A stretch of 64,000 nt of DNA from Bacillus rubiinfantis (GTDB taxonomy: Bacteria; Bacillota; Bacilli; Bacillales; Cytobacillaceae): positions 56,728-120,727 of the forward strand of contig CCFE01000016.1 of NCBI GenBank assembly GCA_000752035.1, written 5' to 3'. A program made the translations under genes and the position numbers. A model generated the notes under the pieces. It searched no databases. It had not been told where the DNA came from and saw only the letters and a program-made list of their open reading frames with translations. Below are positions 44,404-53,996 of this stretch, one piece after another. Numbering within the stretch: position 1 is the stretch's first letter; each line of letters begins with the position of its first letter.

Positions 44404-45642
44404 CTATTGCATCTTATCGCCGGTCAGCGTCATCGCTGTTTCCTTCAGCTTTCCATTCCGATAATATTTAACGGTCATCTTATCGCCAATTTTCTTTTTT
44501 TGATAGAGATGTTTACGTAAATCAATGACATCATTGATCTTTTGTCCATCCATCTTGACAATTACATCTAACTCTTGCAAACCTGCTTGTGCGGCTGGAG
44601 ATCCTGAAACTACCTGGCGGATGGCAACACCGTGATTTACATCGCGCGGCAGCTTCAATGCTTCCTGTTGGTAATATGCAGGAATTTCATCAACTGATTT
44701 CAAATCGACACCCATATATGGTCGTTTGACACTGCCAAATGTCTCAAGATCTTCAATGATTGGCTTTGCAGAATTAATCGGAATCGACAAGCCTATGCCC
44801 TCAACCGCTTCCTGGGAAATCTTCATGGAGTTAATACCCACGACCTGCCCCGCCATATTAATCAAGGCACCACCACTATTACCTGGATTAATCGCGGCAT
44901 CGGTTTGTAATACTTCCGACTGCCAATCAATCACCCCATCTTGATTGATATCGACGGGAATCGTTCGGTTTAACCCTGAAATAATCCCCTGTGTCACCGA
45001 ACCGGAGAAGGTTGGTCCAAGCGGATTTCCAATGGCAATCACCGGCTCTCCCATTTTTAAACTATCTGAATTGCCAAATTCGGCGACTTGCTTTATTTTT
45101 GAAGCGTCCACTTCAAGAACCGCTAAGTCCGTCCAGATATCACTGCCTAATAACTTGGCAGATAGCTTGGTTCCATTAGCTAAACTAATCTCAAGCTTCG
45201 TTGCATCTTCAACAACATGATGATTTGTCACTACAAATGCCTTGCCTCCGAATTTCTTATAAATCACTCCTGATCCGGTACCTGCTGTTTCATCAGAATT
45301 GTCAGTACCATTATCAGACCAAAAGCTGGTCGATTGGATGTTATTGATGCCGACTACCGCATCAGCTGCTTTATTGATAGCCTTCGTCGTATCTGTTTTG
45401 ACATCATAAGCTACCTGCTGATGAATGATATTATTCCCATTATTATCAGTGTTCGTTTCAGCTGTTTGTTGATTACCTTGCTCGTTGTTTTGCAATATTC
45501 CCTTATCTGATAAGACTGGTCCGGCAATCATCACTATAAGAGCGCCTATAATCGCACCCACTAGACTGGCAATAAAGATGCCGCCTTTGTTTCCCTTCTG
45601 CCCATTGTACCGATTTGGTGAGTGATCATCGTAATAACCCAC
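44404..45642 (-). CDS. htrC: HtrA/DegP-type membrane serine protease
   Basis: 412 residues from the GTG at 45642 (G-Y-Y-D-D start, typical of this family; longer frames extend to 45714 without support). One membrane helix (about 20-42), then a trypsin-like domain with His in VVTNHHVVEDA, Asp in TDLAVLEVD and Ser in NPGNSGGAL, then a PDZ domain (about 320-405). Corresponds to YyxA/HtrC, which follows walJ in bacilli. Envelope quality control. A terminator separates it from walJ. Confidence 0.93.
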   Translation of the reverse strand: MGYYDDHSPNRYNGQKGNKGGIFIASLVGAIIGALIVMIAGPVLSDKGILQNNEQGNQQTAETNTDNNGNNIIHQQVAYDVKTDTTKAINKAADAVVGINNIQSTSFWSDNGTDNSDETAGTGSGVIYKKFGGKAFVVTNHHVVEDATKLEISLANGTKLSAKLLGSDIWTDLAVLEVDASKIKQVAEFGNSDSLKMGEPVIAIGNPLGPTFSGSVTQGIISGLNRTIPVDINQDGVIDWQSEVLQTDAAINPGNSGGALINMAGQVVGINSMKISQEAVEGIGLSIPINSAKPIIEDLETFGSVKRPYMGVDLKSVDEIPAYYQQEALKLPRDVNHGVAIRQVVSGSPAAQAGLQELDVIVKMDGQKINDVIDLRKHLYQKKKIGDKMTVKYYRNGKLKETAMTLTGDKMQ

Positions 45643-45743
45643 TTCTACACCATTCCTCTCTTTCGAAATGATCGCTACCATATAGTTTAGACTTATCAAT
45701 ACAATTATACTCAATTTTTACAGATTTTCTAAAAATTACGCAT

Positions 45744-45769
45744 CAAAAAAGAGTGAGACGTGCTCACTC
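45744..45769 (-). terminator. Terminator of the wal operon
   Basis: GAGTGAG/CTCACTC stem with a 5-base loop and TTTTTT on the minus strand. Confidence 0.85.
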
Positions 45770-45779
45770 CATCATAACT

Positions 45780-46574
45780 CTATACGGCGGTTAAAGTTGT
45801 AGGTATCTTTGGATCAGTATCATATAGACTAAACCGTTCCCCGACGATTAACCCGCGGCTTGCTAATGTTTGCGAGACAGCCATTCGGGCCAGATCCTTC
45901 ATATTATTATCCTGACTTAGATGGGCAAGATAGACTCTTTTTGTTTGATCCCCGATAACATCGCTCAAGGCGATTGCGGCATCCTCATTGGAAACATGTC
46001 CAACATCACTCAGGATTCGTCGCTTGATATTCCAAGGATAACGTCCCATTCGCAGCATCTGCACATCATGATTGGATTCAAAAACATACACATCCGCATT
46101 TGAGATTATTCCCTTCATCCGGTCGCTTACATAGCCCGTATCTGTTATCAACACCAACTTCTTATTGGATTGATGGAATGTGTAAAACATTGGTTCCGCT
46201 GCATCATGTGACACGCCGAATGACTCTACATCAACGCAGCCAAAGCTTTTTACTGATTCCATATTAAAAATGAACTTCTGCTCAGCGGGAATTACACCCA
46301 CCAATTTTTCCATAGCTCGCCATGTTTTTTCATTCGCATAGACTGGTAATCTATATTTACGGGCCAGTACGCCAATTCCTTTTATATGATCACTATGCTC
46401 ATGTGTGACAAAGATAGCAGAAAGCTTGCTGATATCGCGGTCAATCTGTTGAAACAGCGATTCCATCTGTTTGCCGCTGAATCCCGCATCTACCAGAAAG
46501 GAATGTTCATCAGACTCTACATAGAGAGCGTTCCCCGTACTCCCACTGGCTAGGATGCTATAACGTAATGACAT
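45780..46574 (-). CDS. walJ: WalJ, metallo-beta-lactamase-fold protein
   Basis: 264 residues from ATG 46574, 8 bases after GGAG. Metal-site motif THEHSDH near 57-63, an initial SSG-like ILASGSTGNALYVES segment, and D in LITDTGYVS are characteristic of YycJ/WalJ. Predicted exonuclease-like enzyme that links wall metabolism and replication timing, by family knowledge. Starts 7 bases upstream of the walI stop, so the two overlap. Confidence 0.95.
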   Translation of the reverse strand: MSLRYSILASGSTGNALYVESDEHSFLVDAGFSGKQMESLFQQIDRDISKLSAIFVTHEHSDHIKGIGVLARKYRLPVYANEKTWRAMEKLVGVIPAEQKFIFNMESVKSFGCVDVESFGVSHDAAEPMFYTFHQSNKKLVLITDTGYVSDRMKGIISNADVYVFESNHDVQMLRMGRYPWNIKRRILSDVGHVSNEDAAIALSDVIGDQTKRVYLAHLSQDNNMKDLARMAVSQTLASRGLIVGERFSLYDTDPKIPTTLTAV

Positions 46575-46579
46575 TTCAC

Positions 46580-47377
46580 TCACTCCACACTCATTTTTTC
46601 ATCGCTGTTAAAATCAATAATTTGGCCCTCAAAGGCATTGACAAACAAACTATCCTTATTGTTAACTTCTAATCGCCATGTAGGGGCAAGTACTTGGGAG
46701 GCAGCAAACTTAACGAGTGTCGAATAACCAAGTTCCACCTTGGTAATCTTACTTTTTGGCTTAAGCATTCCCTTTTGATACAATTTTTCAATTGCCTTTA
46801 AAGGTGGTAAAATCTCCTCTTTCGCTGTCAACTCTTCCATGCCTTCTAAATAGTTTTGCTGGTAGGAAACGATTTGATTTTTTGCGTTGTATTTAAAGAC
46901 AATTCTCCCATTCATATTTTGATACAATGGGTAATTTTCAAATTGTTGAAAATACGTCAGAGTCTGCTGCTTTTCATCCTTCTCCCAAAATTGATAGTGA
47001 TCACCATATAAGATATTTTCCTTTAAAAAAGCAGTCACATCAGCTGACTCAAGTTTAGAACTTAGTTGAAGCGGCTTTTCGAGATTAACAATAAGGGTAG
47101 TACTTGGCTCTTCTAAAATAGCCCTTTGTCCTTTTAACTTTGCAACATCTTCTTCCGTAAAAATTCTAGGCTTTGCACTCAGGTATTGTGCCTTCATTAA
47201 TGTTTTGGGAAGCTCACCATATTTAATTTCGTCTGCCTTTAATTTCTCTTCAAAAGATGTCTGGCTAATCACTTCATACTTATTGGCATCACGAATTTTC
47301 ATGAATTGAAATAGGAGATATACATCTAAGATGAGGAACGTAATGATAAAAATCGTTTTGATTTTACTCCAATCCAT
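46580..47377 (-). CDS. walI: WalI, regulator of WalK
   Basis: 265 residues, one N-terminal membrane helix (about 8-26), extracytoplasmic remainder of the YycI fold. Binds the WalK membrane domain together with WalH and restrains kinase activity, by knowledge of the family. Overlaps the end of walH by 14 bases. Confidence 0.95.
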   Translation of the reverse strand: MDWSKIKTIFIITFLILDVYLLFQFMKIRDANKYEVISQTSFEEKLKADEIKYGELPKTLMKAQYLSAKPRIFTEEDVAKLKGQRAILEEPSTTLIVNLEKPLQLSSKLESADVTAFLKENILYGDHYQFWEKDEKQQTLTYFQQFENYPLYQNMNGRIVFKYNAKNQIVSYQQNYLEGMEELTAKEEILPPLKAIEKLYQKGMLKPKSKITKVELGYSTLVKFAASQVLAPTWRLEVNNKDSLFVNAFEGQIIDFNSDEKMSVE

Positions 47378-48704
47378 GTGAAGTTCCCCCTAGATTTTCC
47401 TTAGTAATACTCTCCCAGCTATAATCATAGCGATAGAACCATGCTGGTTTTAAGAGAACTAATCGATTCTCATTAGAAACCTTCTTCATTTGATATCCTA
47501 AAACGATTTGTTCCAAAAGTTCCGGTTTAAAATCCTCTTTGCCCTGTATCAATTCTAGCACTTGATAACCTGAGGGGAGGGTTACATCTTTTGCTTCTGT
47601 TGCCAATGCAAGTTCCATTGAAATGTTTGGGCGAATATATTTATTAATTTTAAAGCGATTGTCATTTCGGCCCCAAACCTCAGTAATCTCCGATAGTCCG
47701 TAATCATTAAAAACCGGGTACCCATCACTACTATAGAGACGAAAAGTTACCGACCTGTTATATTCATCTTTTGCGACATAGCGAAATTGGTCGGTCCAAC
47801 CGCCATGCTCGTTAACAAAATCAATACTGCGCTTTACTAAATCATAGGCATTTTCTACGTAATCATCTTCAACGGTTGGATTCACATAGGACAGCATATT
47901 TTTATCTTTATTAACGGTCATCTTACTAGAATCATTCGTATATTCTTCACCCGTTGAGATGATGCTTTTTTGCACAAAACTCGGATCATCGAACAGAGCC
48001 TCTTTAATCTTATCAGAATCGAGAGTGTTAAGGATAAAATTATTTGTCGTCATTTTTGTTTCTTCTTCAGGCAAAAAAATGGTACGGTTTTTGGTTGGCT
48101 TATAGGAAAAATAAGTTGGCATTTTTTTTGCCTGGTTGAAAAAGCTTCGCCTAAATGAACTGACATCGGTTAAGGAAATATGACTTTCATAAACATGACG
48201 GACTTTTGTTGAGGCGAAATACATCACCCCATTGTTCTTACCGGAATCCTCAACATTGATAATAATTCGGTCAAAGTTGAAGGAAGGAATTTTTCTCCCC
48301 TCAACATTAAGAACACTGCGGTATAATTCAATAGGTACCTCATTAGGAAAAACAATTTCTGCATTACCTGAACCGTGGATTAACTCATTGAAATTAGGTA
48401 CTTTTTCTGTCACGTTTTTCACATCAATAATAGTCCACTTGCTTACTTCTTTAATGACCTTATCTAATTCCCCACTGTTATTCGTCCCATAATGTTTTCC
48501 ATCTATATGATACAATACTTGATCGGGGAGGATAACATTTGAGACTTCCTGCTTTCCACCTAAGTTAACTTCCTCAACATAGTTATGGCTATCCATAGTC
48601 TCATAATTAGGCTGATATGTCCAAAGATTCCAGGTTAATAAAATACTTACGCAGACTAGGAACGTTAAAATGATTGATTTAATATTTTCATATCTCATAA
48701 CCAT
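47364..48704 (-). CDS. walH: WalH, regulator of WalK
   Basis: 446 residues, N-terminal membrane helix (about 8-27) then a large extracytoplasmic domain of the YycH type. Order walK-walH-walI and the 10-base overlap with walK identify it. Acts with WalI on WalK. Confidence 0.95.
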   Translation of the reverse strand: MVMRYENIKSIILTFLVCVSILLTWNLWTYQPNYETMDSHNYVEEVNLGGKQEVSNVILPDQVLYHIDGKHYGTNNSGELDKVIKEVSKWTIIDVKNVTEKVPNFNELIHGSGNAEIVFPNEVPIELYRSVLNVEGRKIPSFNFDRIIINVEDSGKNNGVMYFASTKVRHVYESHISLTDVSSFRRSFFNQAKKMPTYFSYKPTKNRTIFLPEEETKMTTNNFILNTLDSDKIKEALFDDPSFVQKSIISTGEEYTNDSSKMTVNKDKNMLSYVNPTVEDDYVENAYDLVKRSIDFVNEHGGWTDQFRYVAKDEYNRSVTFRLYSSDGYPVFNDYGLSEITEVWGRNDNRFKINKYIRPNISMELALATEAKDVTLPSGYQVLELIQGKEDFKPELLEQIVLGYQMKKVSNENRLVLLKPAWFYRYDYSWESITKENLGGTSHGLE

Positions 48705-50521
48705 TCATCCTCTTCAGAAGCATCATACGGCAGGGAAAAGGAGATTGTCGTGCCTTCCCCTTCTTTACTATCAGCCCATATATTTCCGGCATGAGCCTTA
48801 ACCATTTCTTTGGCAATCGCTAGACCCAAACCAGTACCGCCTAATTTACGAGTCCTAGCTTTATCGACACGATAGAAGCGATCAAATATTTTTCCGATAC
48901 TATCCTTTGGAATTCCAACACCTTGATCAGACACGCTGACAATAATCTCATTATCTCTTTCTTTAATGGAGAAGGTAACGATCCCACCTTCTGGAGAATA
49001 TTTCAAGGCATTTGAAATAATATTATAGAGCACTTGGGTCATTTTATCTTCATCGATTTCCACAAAGACAGCATGCTCAGGCAGCATCCGTTTAAAGCTA
49101 ACATTTTGCTGCTTCGACATTTCAAAACGGTCAATGATGCGATTATAAAATACTACAAAATTAACCCATTCTTTATTTAACTTATAGTCGGTACTATCCA
49201 TTTTTGATAACTGCAATAAGTCATTGACGAGGCGGATCATTCTTTCAGTCTCTGTCCTCGTTACATCCAAAAAGTTCGGTGCAAGCTCCTCATCCTGCCA
49301 CGCACCGTCAGCCAAGGCCTCCAAATAACTGCGCATCGTCGTCAATGGCGTCCGTAATTCATGGGAAACATTGGCGACAAATTCCCTACGTTCTACATCA
49401 ATTTTTTCCTGCTCGGTAATATCGTGAAGAACGGCAATTAATCCATTGACAAAGCCCGTCTCTTTTTGAATGACAGAAAAATTGGCACGAAGAATATAAG
49501 GCTTGGATTTCGTACTATAATCTAAGATCAGCGAATCCTTTTCTTCAAGTAAATCATCAAATGTAATACTGTTTTCCAAACCTAAAACCGTTTCGATTGG
49601 CAGGGACAGAATTGTTTCACGTGAAACATTCAACATTTCTGCAGCCGGTTCATTAATTAAAATGATTCGTCCCTTTCTGTCAGTAGCAATAACGCCGTCT
49701 GTCATATAAGAGAGAACAGAGGATAACTTCCTCCGTTCACCCTCTGTCATTGCCTGAGCTTCTTGCAATTTTTTCGTTAAGTGGTTAAAGGTACTGGCAA
49801 GTGTACCAATTTCATCATTGCCATATACTTGCACCTTGCGGGAAAAATTGCCCTTTGCCATTGCTAAGGCTTGCTTTTTCATATCGGCAATCGGTTTGGC
49901 GATTGTTTGGGCCAATAAAATCCCCAGTATTGCTGTAATTGACAACGCAATCGCGGTTCCAGTTGCAAATATGCCATTAATTGTTTTCATCTGAGCAAAC
50001 ACATTTTCAATTTTGGCCACGATGTAGATGGCACCGAGAACTTTTTTTCCTGATTTTATTGGTGTCGATAGTACCCATATGCGATGTCCTGTTTGCGGAT
50101 CTATCTGGATGACACTTTGATCTTCTTCTAACACCATCGACTGTTTAACCCGTAATTCAGTTGTTCTTTGGCCAACAAGTGCCTGATTATTAGCGTCAGA
50201 TGTTCCGAGGATTTTAAGCGATCGTCCCTCAATAACCTGTACCTCAGAAATATCGACTGCCTTAAAGTCTCGTAATACTTTTCCGATTGCTTCCTCCAAT
50301 AATGGGTCTTCAGGTGTTCTTTCTTTTACCATTTCCTCCCGAATATTATAAGCTAGTAAATTTACCCGCTCCTTAATCGAAGTTTGGAAATTAGTCCGCA
50401 GTGTTGTCTCTAGTTGTTTGACAAAATAAACACCAATGACTTGCATCGCTACTAATATGAGGAGGACATAGATAATCACAAATTTTACGTGTATTGAACG
50501 AAAGAAACCAACTTTTTTCAC
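48695..50521 (-). CDS. walK: WalK essential sensor histidine kinase
   Basis: 608 residues. Two membrane helices (about 10-30 and 183-203) flank an extracellular PAS-like domain; then HAMP (about 205-257), PAS (about 265-370), HisKA with H387 in NVSHELRTPLTTM and HATPase_c with GGTGLGLAIAKEM. Senses wall status and phosphorylates WalR. A consensus parS sits inside the coding sequence at 49613-49628. Starts 6 bases after walR ends. Confidence 0.97.
   Translation of the reverse strand: MKKVGFFRSIHVKFVIIYVLLILVAMQVIGVYFVKQLETTLRTNFQTSIKERVNLLAYNIREEMVKERTPEDPLLEEAIGKVLRDFKAVDISEVQVIEGRSLKILGTSDANNQALVGQRTTELRVKQSMVLEEDQSVIQIDPQTGHRIWVLSTPIKSGKKVLGAIYIVAKIENVFAQMKTINGIFATGTAIALSITAILGILLAQTIAKPIADMKKQALAMAKGNFSRKVQVYGNDEIGTLASTFNHLTKKLQEAQAMTEGERRKLSSVLSYMTDGVIATDRKGRIILINEPAAEMLNVSRETILSLPIETVLGLENSITFDDLLEEKDSLILDYSTKSKPYILRANFSVIQKETGFVNGLIAVLHDITEQEKIDVERREFVANVSHELRTPLTTMRSYLEALADGAWQDEELAPNFLDVTRTETERMIRLVNDLLQLSKMDSTDYKLNKEWVNFVVFYNRIIDRFEMSKQQNVSFKRMLPEHAVFVEIDEDKMTQVLYNIISNALKYSPEGGIVTFSIKERDNEIIVSVSDQGVGIPKDSIGKIFDRFYRVDKARTRKLGGTGLGLAIAKEMVKAHAGNIWADSKEGEGTTISFSLPYDASEEDEWL
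49613..49628. other. parS: parS site within walK
   Basis: TGTTTCACGTGAAACA, a perfect 16-bp palindrome matching the Spo0J/ParB parS consensus, in the PAS region of walK. Confidence 0.85.
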
Positions 50522-50527
50522 AAGTCA

Positions 50528-51238
50528 CTACTCCTGTTCAGGATTTCGTAGATAATATCCCACCCCGCGTCTTGTTACAATCCATGCTGGGTGACTCGGG
50601 CTGTCTTCAATCTTTTCCCGAAGGCGTCTTACCGTAACATCGACAGTCCGTACATCACCATAATAATCATAGCCCCATACGGTTTGCAGCAGATGCTCTC
50701 TTGTCATCACCTGACCAATATGTTTGGCTAAATAATGTAGTAATTCGAACTCACGGTGAGTCAGTTCAATCGTTTCACCCCGCTTGGAAACAACATAGGC
50801 GTCAGGGTGAATCACAAGCGAACCAATCGTAATTTCATTATTGTCTTCTTCAGCATCTGTTTGCGAAATAACTTGCTGGTGGCGGCGCAAGTTGGCTTTC
50901 ACCCTTGCAATTAATTCCCGTGTACTAAATGGCTTTGTTACATAATCATCTGCCCCTAGTTCAAGCCCCAGTACCTTATCAATTTCAGAATCCTTTGCGG
51001 TTAGCATAATAATCGGCATTTCAAATTTTTTGCGTATTTCCCGGCACACTTCCATGCCATCCTTGCCCGGAAGCATAATATCCAGCAGGACCATATCCGG
51101 CTGAACTTCGTCTACTAACTCAAGTGCCTCATTGCCATCATAGGCACAATAAACCTGATAACCTTCTTTTTTTAAATTAAATTGTAAAATATCTGCAATT
51201 GGTTTTTCATCATCAACGATAAGAATTTTCTTTTCCAT
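50528..51238 (-). CDS. walR: WalR essential response regulator
   Basis: 236 residues. Receiver with D9/D10, phospho-acceptor D53, T101 and K102; OmpR-type winged helix (about 130-232). The sequence is nearly the WalR consensus of bacilli, including the VTKPFSTRELIARVKANLRRH linker. Controls autolysins and wall metabolism. First gene of the walRKHIJ operon. Confidence 0.97.
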   Translation of the reverse strand: MEKKILIVDDEKPIADILQFNLKKEGYQVYCAYDGNEALELVDEVQPDMVLLDIMLPGKDGMEVCREIRKKFEMPIIMLTAKDSEIDKVLGLELGADDYVTKPFSTRELIARVKANLRRHQQVISQTDAEEDNNEITIGSLVIHPDAYVVSKRGETIELTHREFELLHYLAKHIGQVMTREHLLQTVWGYDYYGDVRTVDVTVRRLREKIEDSPSHPAWIVTRRGVGYYLRNPEQE

Positions 51239-51399
51239 ACCATTGCTCCTCTCGTTTAGAGTGACTCACCTATCTATCTTTATTAAAAAGCTGTTAAAGG
51301 TCATAACTATTCTATTTTACTTTACCACTATTTTTGCCGAAATTCACTAATTACAAGTATTTTACAGTTCGGAAGCTGATCCTTTACTAATCGCTAAAA

Positions 51400-51435
51400 C
51401 AGATAAAAGCCTCTATTCTAGAGACTTTTATCTGT
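51400..51435 (-). terminator. Terminator of the M23 peptidase gene
   Basis: Imperfect inverted repeat CAGATAAAAGCCTCT/AGAGACTTTTATCTG; it overlaps the stop codon. Confidence 0.7.
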
Positions 51436-52873
51436 TAACATATTTTAAGGGATTTTGTAAGTTGCCATTTTTATAGACTTCAAAATGGAGATGGACTCCA
51501 GTGGAATTTCCTGTCGATCCCATGACGCCAATAGCCATTCCTTTTGAAACGACTTGGCCAGCCTTTACTTTTAGCTTGGACATATGGCCATATAGTGTAC
51601 GATAACCATTTTGATGGTCGATAATTATCATATTACCATAACCGCTGCCCCAACCAGCTCTCACAACGACCCCGTTATCAGCCGCTTTAATCGTTCTGTC
51701 ACTTGGTCCAGCAATATCAATTCCTTTATGCGTTCTTCCCCAACGCTGCCCCATTTGACTCGAGATATAGCCTCCAACTGTCGGCCACGAAAAACTGCCC
51801 TCACCACGTGAAGGTATCACCTTTGTACCTTTGACGATTATGCGCTCGACTGGCTGCTTGATTATATCTTGTGACGCTTTTCCCCTTTTTACAATGGAAC
51901 CATTTTGTTCAGTAATTTTGTAAATGACCGTTTGCAATCCGGCTTTCCCTTTTTGCTTAACGTTTGTTTCCCCCTTTGGCATGGAGGAATCTTTTACTAC
52001 CTTCGTTGTAAACGGGATTTTTTCCTTTTGGTTTGTTTCCCTTTCTACAATGACTTTAACAAAAGGAGCAGGTTCCGTAATGTTTATCTTTTGTCCCACT
52101 TTTAACAGTGAATTTTTCGTTATACCGGGATTCAATTTTATAATTTCCCTAATTGTTAATCCATGACTGTGAGCAATCGTTTCGAGAACATCACCTTTTT
52201 GAACCGTATAGACCTTTTCTTGTAATGTTCCTTTTTGTAAATAGGTTACAGCATCATTTAGAGTCAATATTTTTTCCGGTTCAATACTATGTGTTGCAAT
52301 TGAAACCTGTTTTGATAACCGAACATCTGTTATCCGAGTTTCATCTACCTTCAATGCTGGCAGAGTACTTTCCGTGGTGGCAACTCCAGCTTCAACCTCT
52401 GCCAATTGTTTACTAGTAAGATAGTGGAGTTTTAAGCTTTTCAACACCTGCTCGGCTGTTTCTTTACTATCAACATAGGTAATCGGTTTTCCTTCAATCG
52501 TAATTGCAGTAGCTTCTACCTTAAGTTGAAAGACATCTTTTAGGTTTTGCACTGTCTTTGTAGTAGTCTCAGTATTGTTAAGAACCTGTTCTGGTATGTA
52601 CTGGACTATTGGCGTTTTCTCTATTTGTTGCTTGGTCATCTTTTTCGTTTGCGGCTCAATCTGTGCAACCATTTCTTTATTAGTAATATTTCCGGCATAT
52701 GTACCGTTAACATATACCTTATATATAGTTGTCGATTCCTTATTGCCCTTATAATCGGCAAATGCACTCATGCTATTACTAAAGGTAATTGCTGAGACAG
52801 CCATCATTGTAATCACAGAAGTCTTGACTAGTAATAAATTCCTGGATTTTGGCTTTCTATGTAGAAAAAACAT
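51428..52873 (-). CDS. M23 peptidase with LysM and G5 domains
   Basis: 481 residues. Signal-anchor segment (about 13-38), linker region, LysM (about 218-262; YTVQKGDVLETIAHSHGLTIREI), G5 domain (about 265-345) and M23 endopeptidase (about 360-478) with the H-x-G-x-D motif (GRTHKGIDIAG) and HLHFE (active-site histidines). Cleaves peptide bridges in the wall. AAGGAGG before the ATG. Position next to walR and a WalR-like site at 52993-53009 suggest WalR control. Confidence 0.93.
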   Translation of the reverse strand: MFFLHRKPKSRNLLLVKTSVITMMAVSAITFSNSMSAFADYKGNKESTTIYKVYVNGTYAGNITNKEMVAQIEPQTKKMTKQQIEKTPIVQYIPEQVLNNTETTTKTVQNLKDVFQLKVEATAITIEGKPITYVDSKETAEQVLKSLKLHYLTSKQLAEVEAGVATTESTLPALKVDETRITDVRLSKQVSIATHSIEPEKILTLNDAVTYLQKGTLQEKVYTVQKGDVLETIAHSHGLTIREIIKLNPGITKNSLLKVGQKINITEPAPFVKVIVERETNQKEKIPFTTKVVKDSSMPKGETNVKQKGKAGLQTVIYKITEQNGSIVKRGKASQDIIKQPVERIIVKGTKVIPSRGEGSFSWPTVGGYISSQMGQRWGRTHKGIDIAGPSDRTIKAADNGVVVRAGWGSGYGNMIIIDHQNGYRTLYGHMSKLKVKAGQVVSKGMAIGVMGSTGNSTGVHLHFEVYKNGNLQNPLKYVNR

Positions 52874-52992
52874 ATTTCCTCCTTACAAAAACCTTTTATT
52901 CTAGTACTTTCGACCATATATGTATTTTCCATAATTCTTGGCCTTTTTTAATTTAACATAGATTTTTTGAAAAAATTAAGGAGTCTTGATAA

Positions 52993-53009
52993 TGTAACAG
53001 AAATGTATA
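52993..53009. promoter_or_regulatory. Possible WalR-binding motif
   Basis: TGTAAC-N5-TGTATA, close to the TGTWAH-N5-TGTWAH WalR consensus with one mismatch; about 120 bases before the M23 gene, in the opposite orientation to it. Confidence 0.35.
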
Positions 53010-53146
53010 CTAGCTGAAATTTTGCTATCTTTTATGAAATATAATAGGGAATTTTTCCTATATTTATATTATGAGAAAAGAAAAAGGGAGAATTCCTAGG
53101 AGATTTAGGCTATTGGTTTAATTTCAGGTGGCAAAAAGAGGAGAAA

Positions 53147-53175
53147 CAAAAAGCTTGAGTACTCAAGCTTTTTTT
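53147..53175 (-). terminator. Terminator of the tRNA cluster
   Basis: AAGCTTGAGT/ACTCAAGCTT perfect palindrome, then TTTTTG on the minus strand, directly after tRNA-Phe. Confidence 0.85.
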
Positions 53176-53178
53176 AGA

Positions 53179-53251
53179 TGGCTCAGGACGGAATCGAACC
53201 GCCGACACAAGGATTTTCAGTCCTTTGCTCTACCGACTGAGCTACTGAGCC
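53179..53251 (-). tRNA. tRNA-Phe (GAA)
   Basis: Complete cloverleaf: GGCTCAG/CTGAGCC acceptor, GACTGAAAATCC anticodon arm (anticodon GAA), GGTTCGATTCC T arm. 73 bases; CCA not encoded. Confidence 0.97.
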
Positions 53252-53373
53252 GTATTAAATTATATGTCCTAAAGAATGTTTTGTAATCGTCCTTTGTCCG
53301 CACCTCAGGAAGTAGAATCAAGATGCTGCTCGGCGCGTACAACTCGTGGCCTATTCACTGATGCATTGCTCGT

Positions 53374-53399
53374 TGCTCTACCGACTGAGCTACTGAGCC
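53374..53399 (-). pseudogene. tRNA-Phe 5' half fragment
   Basis: 26 bases identical to the first 26 of the adjacent tRNA-Phe (acceptor strand plus D arm). The sequence then departs before the anticodon stem, so it cannot fold into a tRNA. Confidence 0.85.
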
Positions 53400-53431
53400 G
53401 TATTGACTCTTTTCAAAATTATGTAAGGTGG

Positions 53432-53505
53432 CGGTCTGGACGGGACTCGAACCCGCGACCTCCTGCGTGACAGGCAGGCATTCTAACCAGCTGAACTACC
53501 AGACC
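53432..53505 (-). tRNA. tRNA-Asp (GTC)
   Basis: GGTCTGG/CCAGACC acceptor, anticodon loop CTGTCAC, T arm GGTTCGAGTCC, discriminator G. Confidence 0.97.
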
Positions 53506-53517
53506 GTTATTTTCCGA

Positions 53518-53589
53518 TGACCCCTACGGGATTCGAACCCGTGTTACCGCCGTGAAAGGGCGGTGTCTTAACCGCTTGACCAAGGGGCC
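53518..53589 (-). tRNA. tRNA-Glu (TTC)
   Basis: GGCCCCT acceptor with a G-T pair, anticodon loop CTTTCAC, T arm GGGTTCGAATCCC; 72 bases. Confidence 0.97.
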
Positions 53590-53608
53590 ATTTTTCTAAG
53601 AAAAATGG

Positions 53609-53681
53609 TGAGCCATGAAGGACTCGAACCTTCGACCCTCTGATTAAAAGTCAGATGCTCTACCAACTGAGCTAATGGCTC
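53609..53681 (-). tRNA. tRNA-Lys (TTT)
   Basis: GAGCCAT/ATGGCTC acceptor, anticodon loop CTTTTAA, T arm GGTTCGAGTCC. CCA follows in the DNA. Confidence 0.97.
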
Positions 53682-53816
53682 GAAATAAATAATAATAGGT
53701 AAATAGTGGTTACTTCTTTGTATTTAAAGGCATCTACGACGTCCCCATCTCAGTAAGCTTATTCAAGTAGCAACTCGATGGGTACTCTGAAGCTTACTCG
53801 AAGTAGATTATTCGTT

Positions 53817-53844
53817 CGTGCTCTACCGACTGAGCTAATGGCTC
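53817..53844 (-). pseudogene. tRNA-Lys 5' half fragment
   Basis: 28 bases matching the 5' half of the adjacent tRNA-Lys with one change in the D loop (TTGG to TCGG) and divergence from base 26. No anticodon or T arm. Confidence 0.8.
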
Positions 53845-53945
53845 GTATCATATTGTGACGACGCTTTTTATAATAGCATGGATAATGATTTTATTGCAAT
53901 AGTTTTTTAATAAATTTTTTTAAAGTAATGATTTCTTGATGACTA
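53845..53945. other. Spacer between the tRNA-Lys half and the purA terminator
   Basis: A/T-rich, likely contains the tRNA operon promoter; no gene seen. Confidence 0.4.
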
Positions 53946-53981
53946 TAAAAAAGGGAAGCTCTCCTAATTGAGAGCCTTCCC
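53946..53981 (-). terminator. Terminator of purA
   Basis: GGGAAG-CTCTC/GAGAG-CTTCCC stem with TTTTTT on the minus strand. Confidence 0.88.
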
Positions 53982-53996
53982 ATAGTAATTTGCAAC

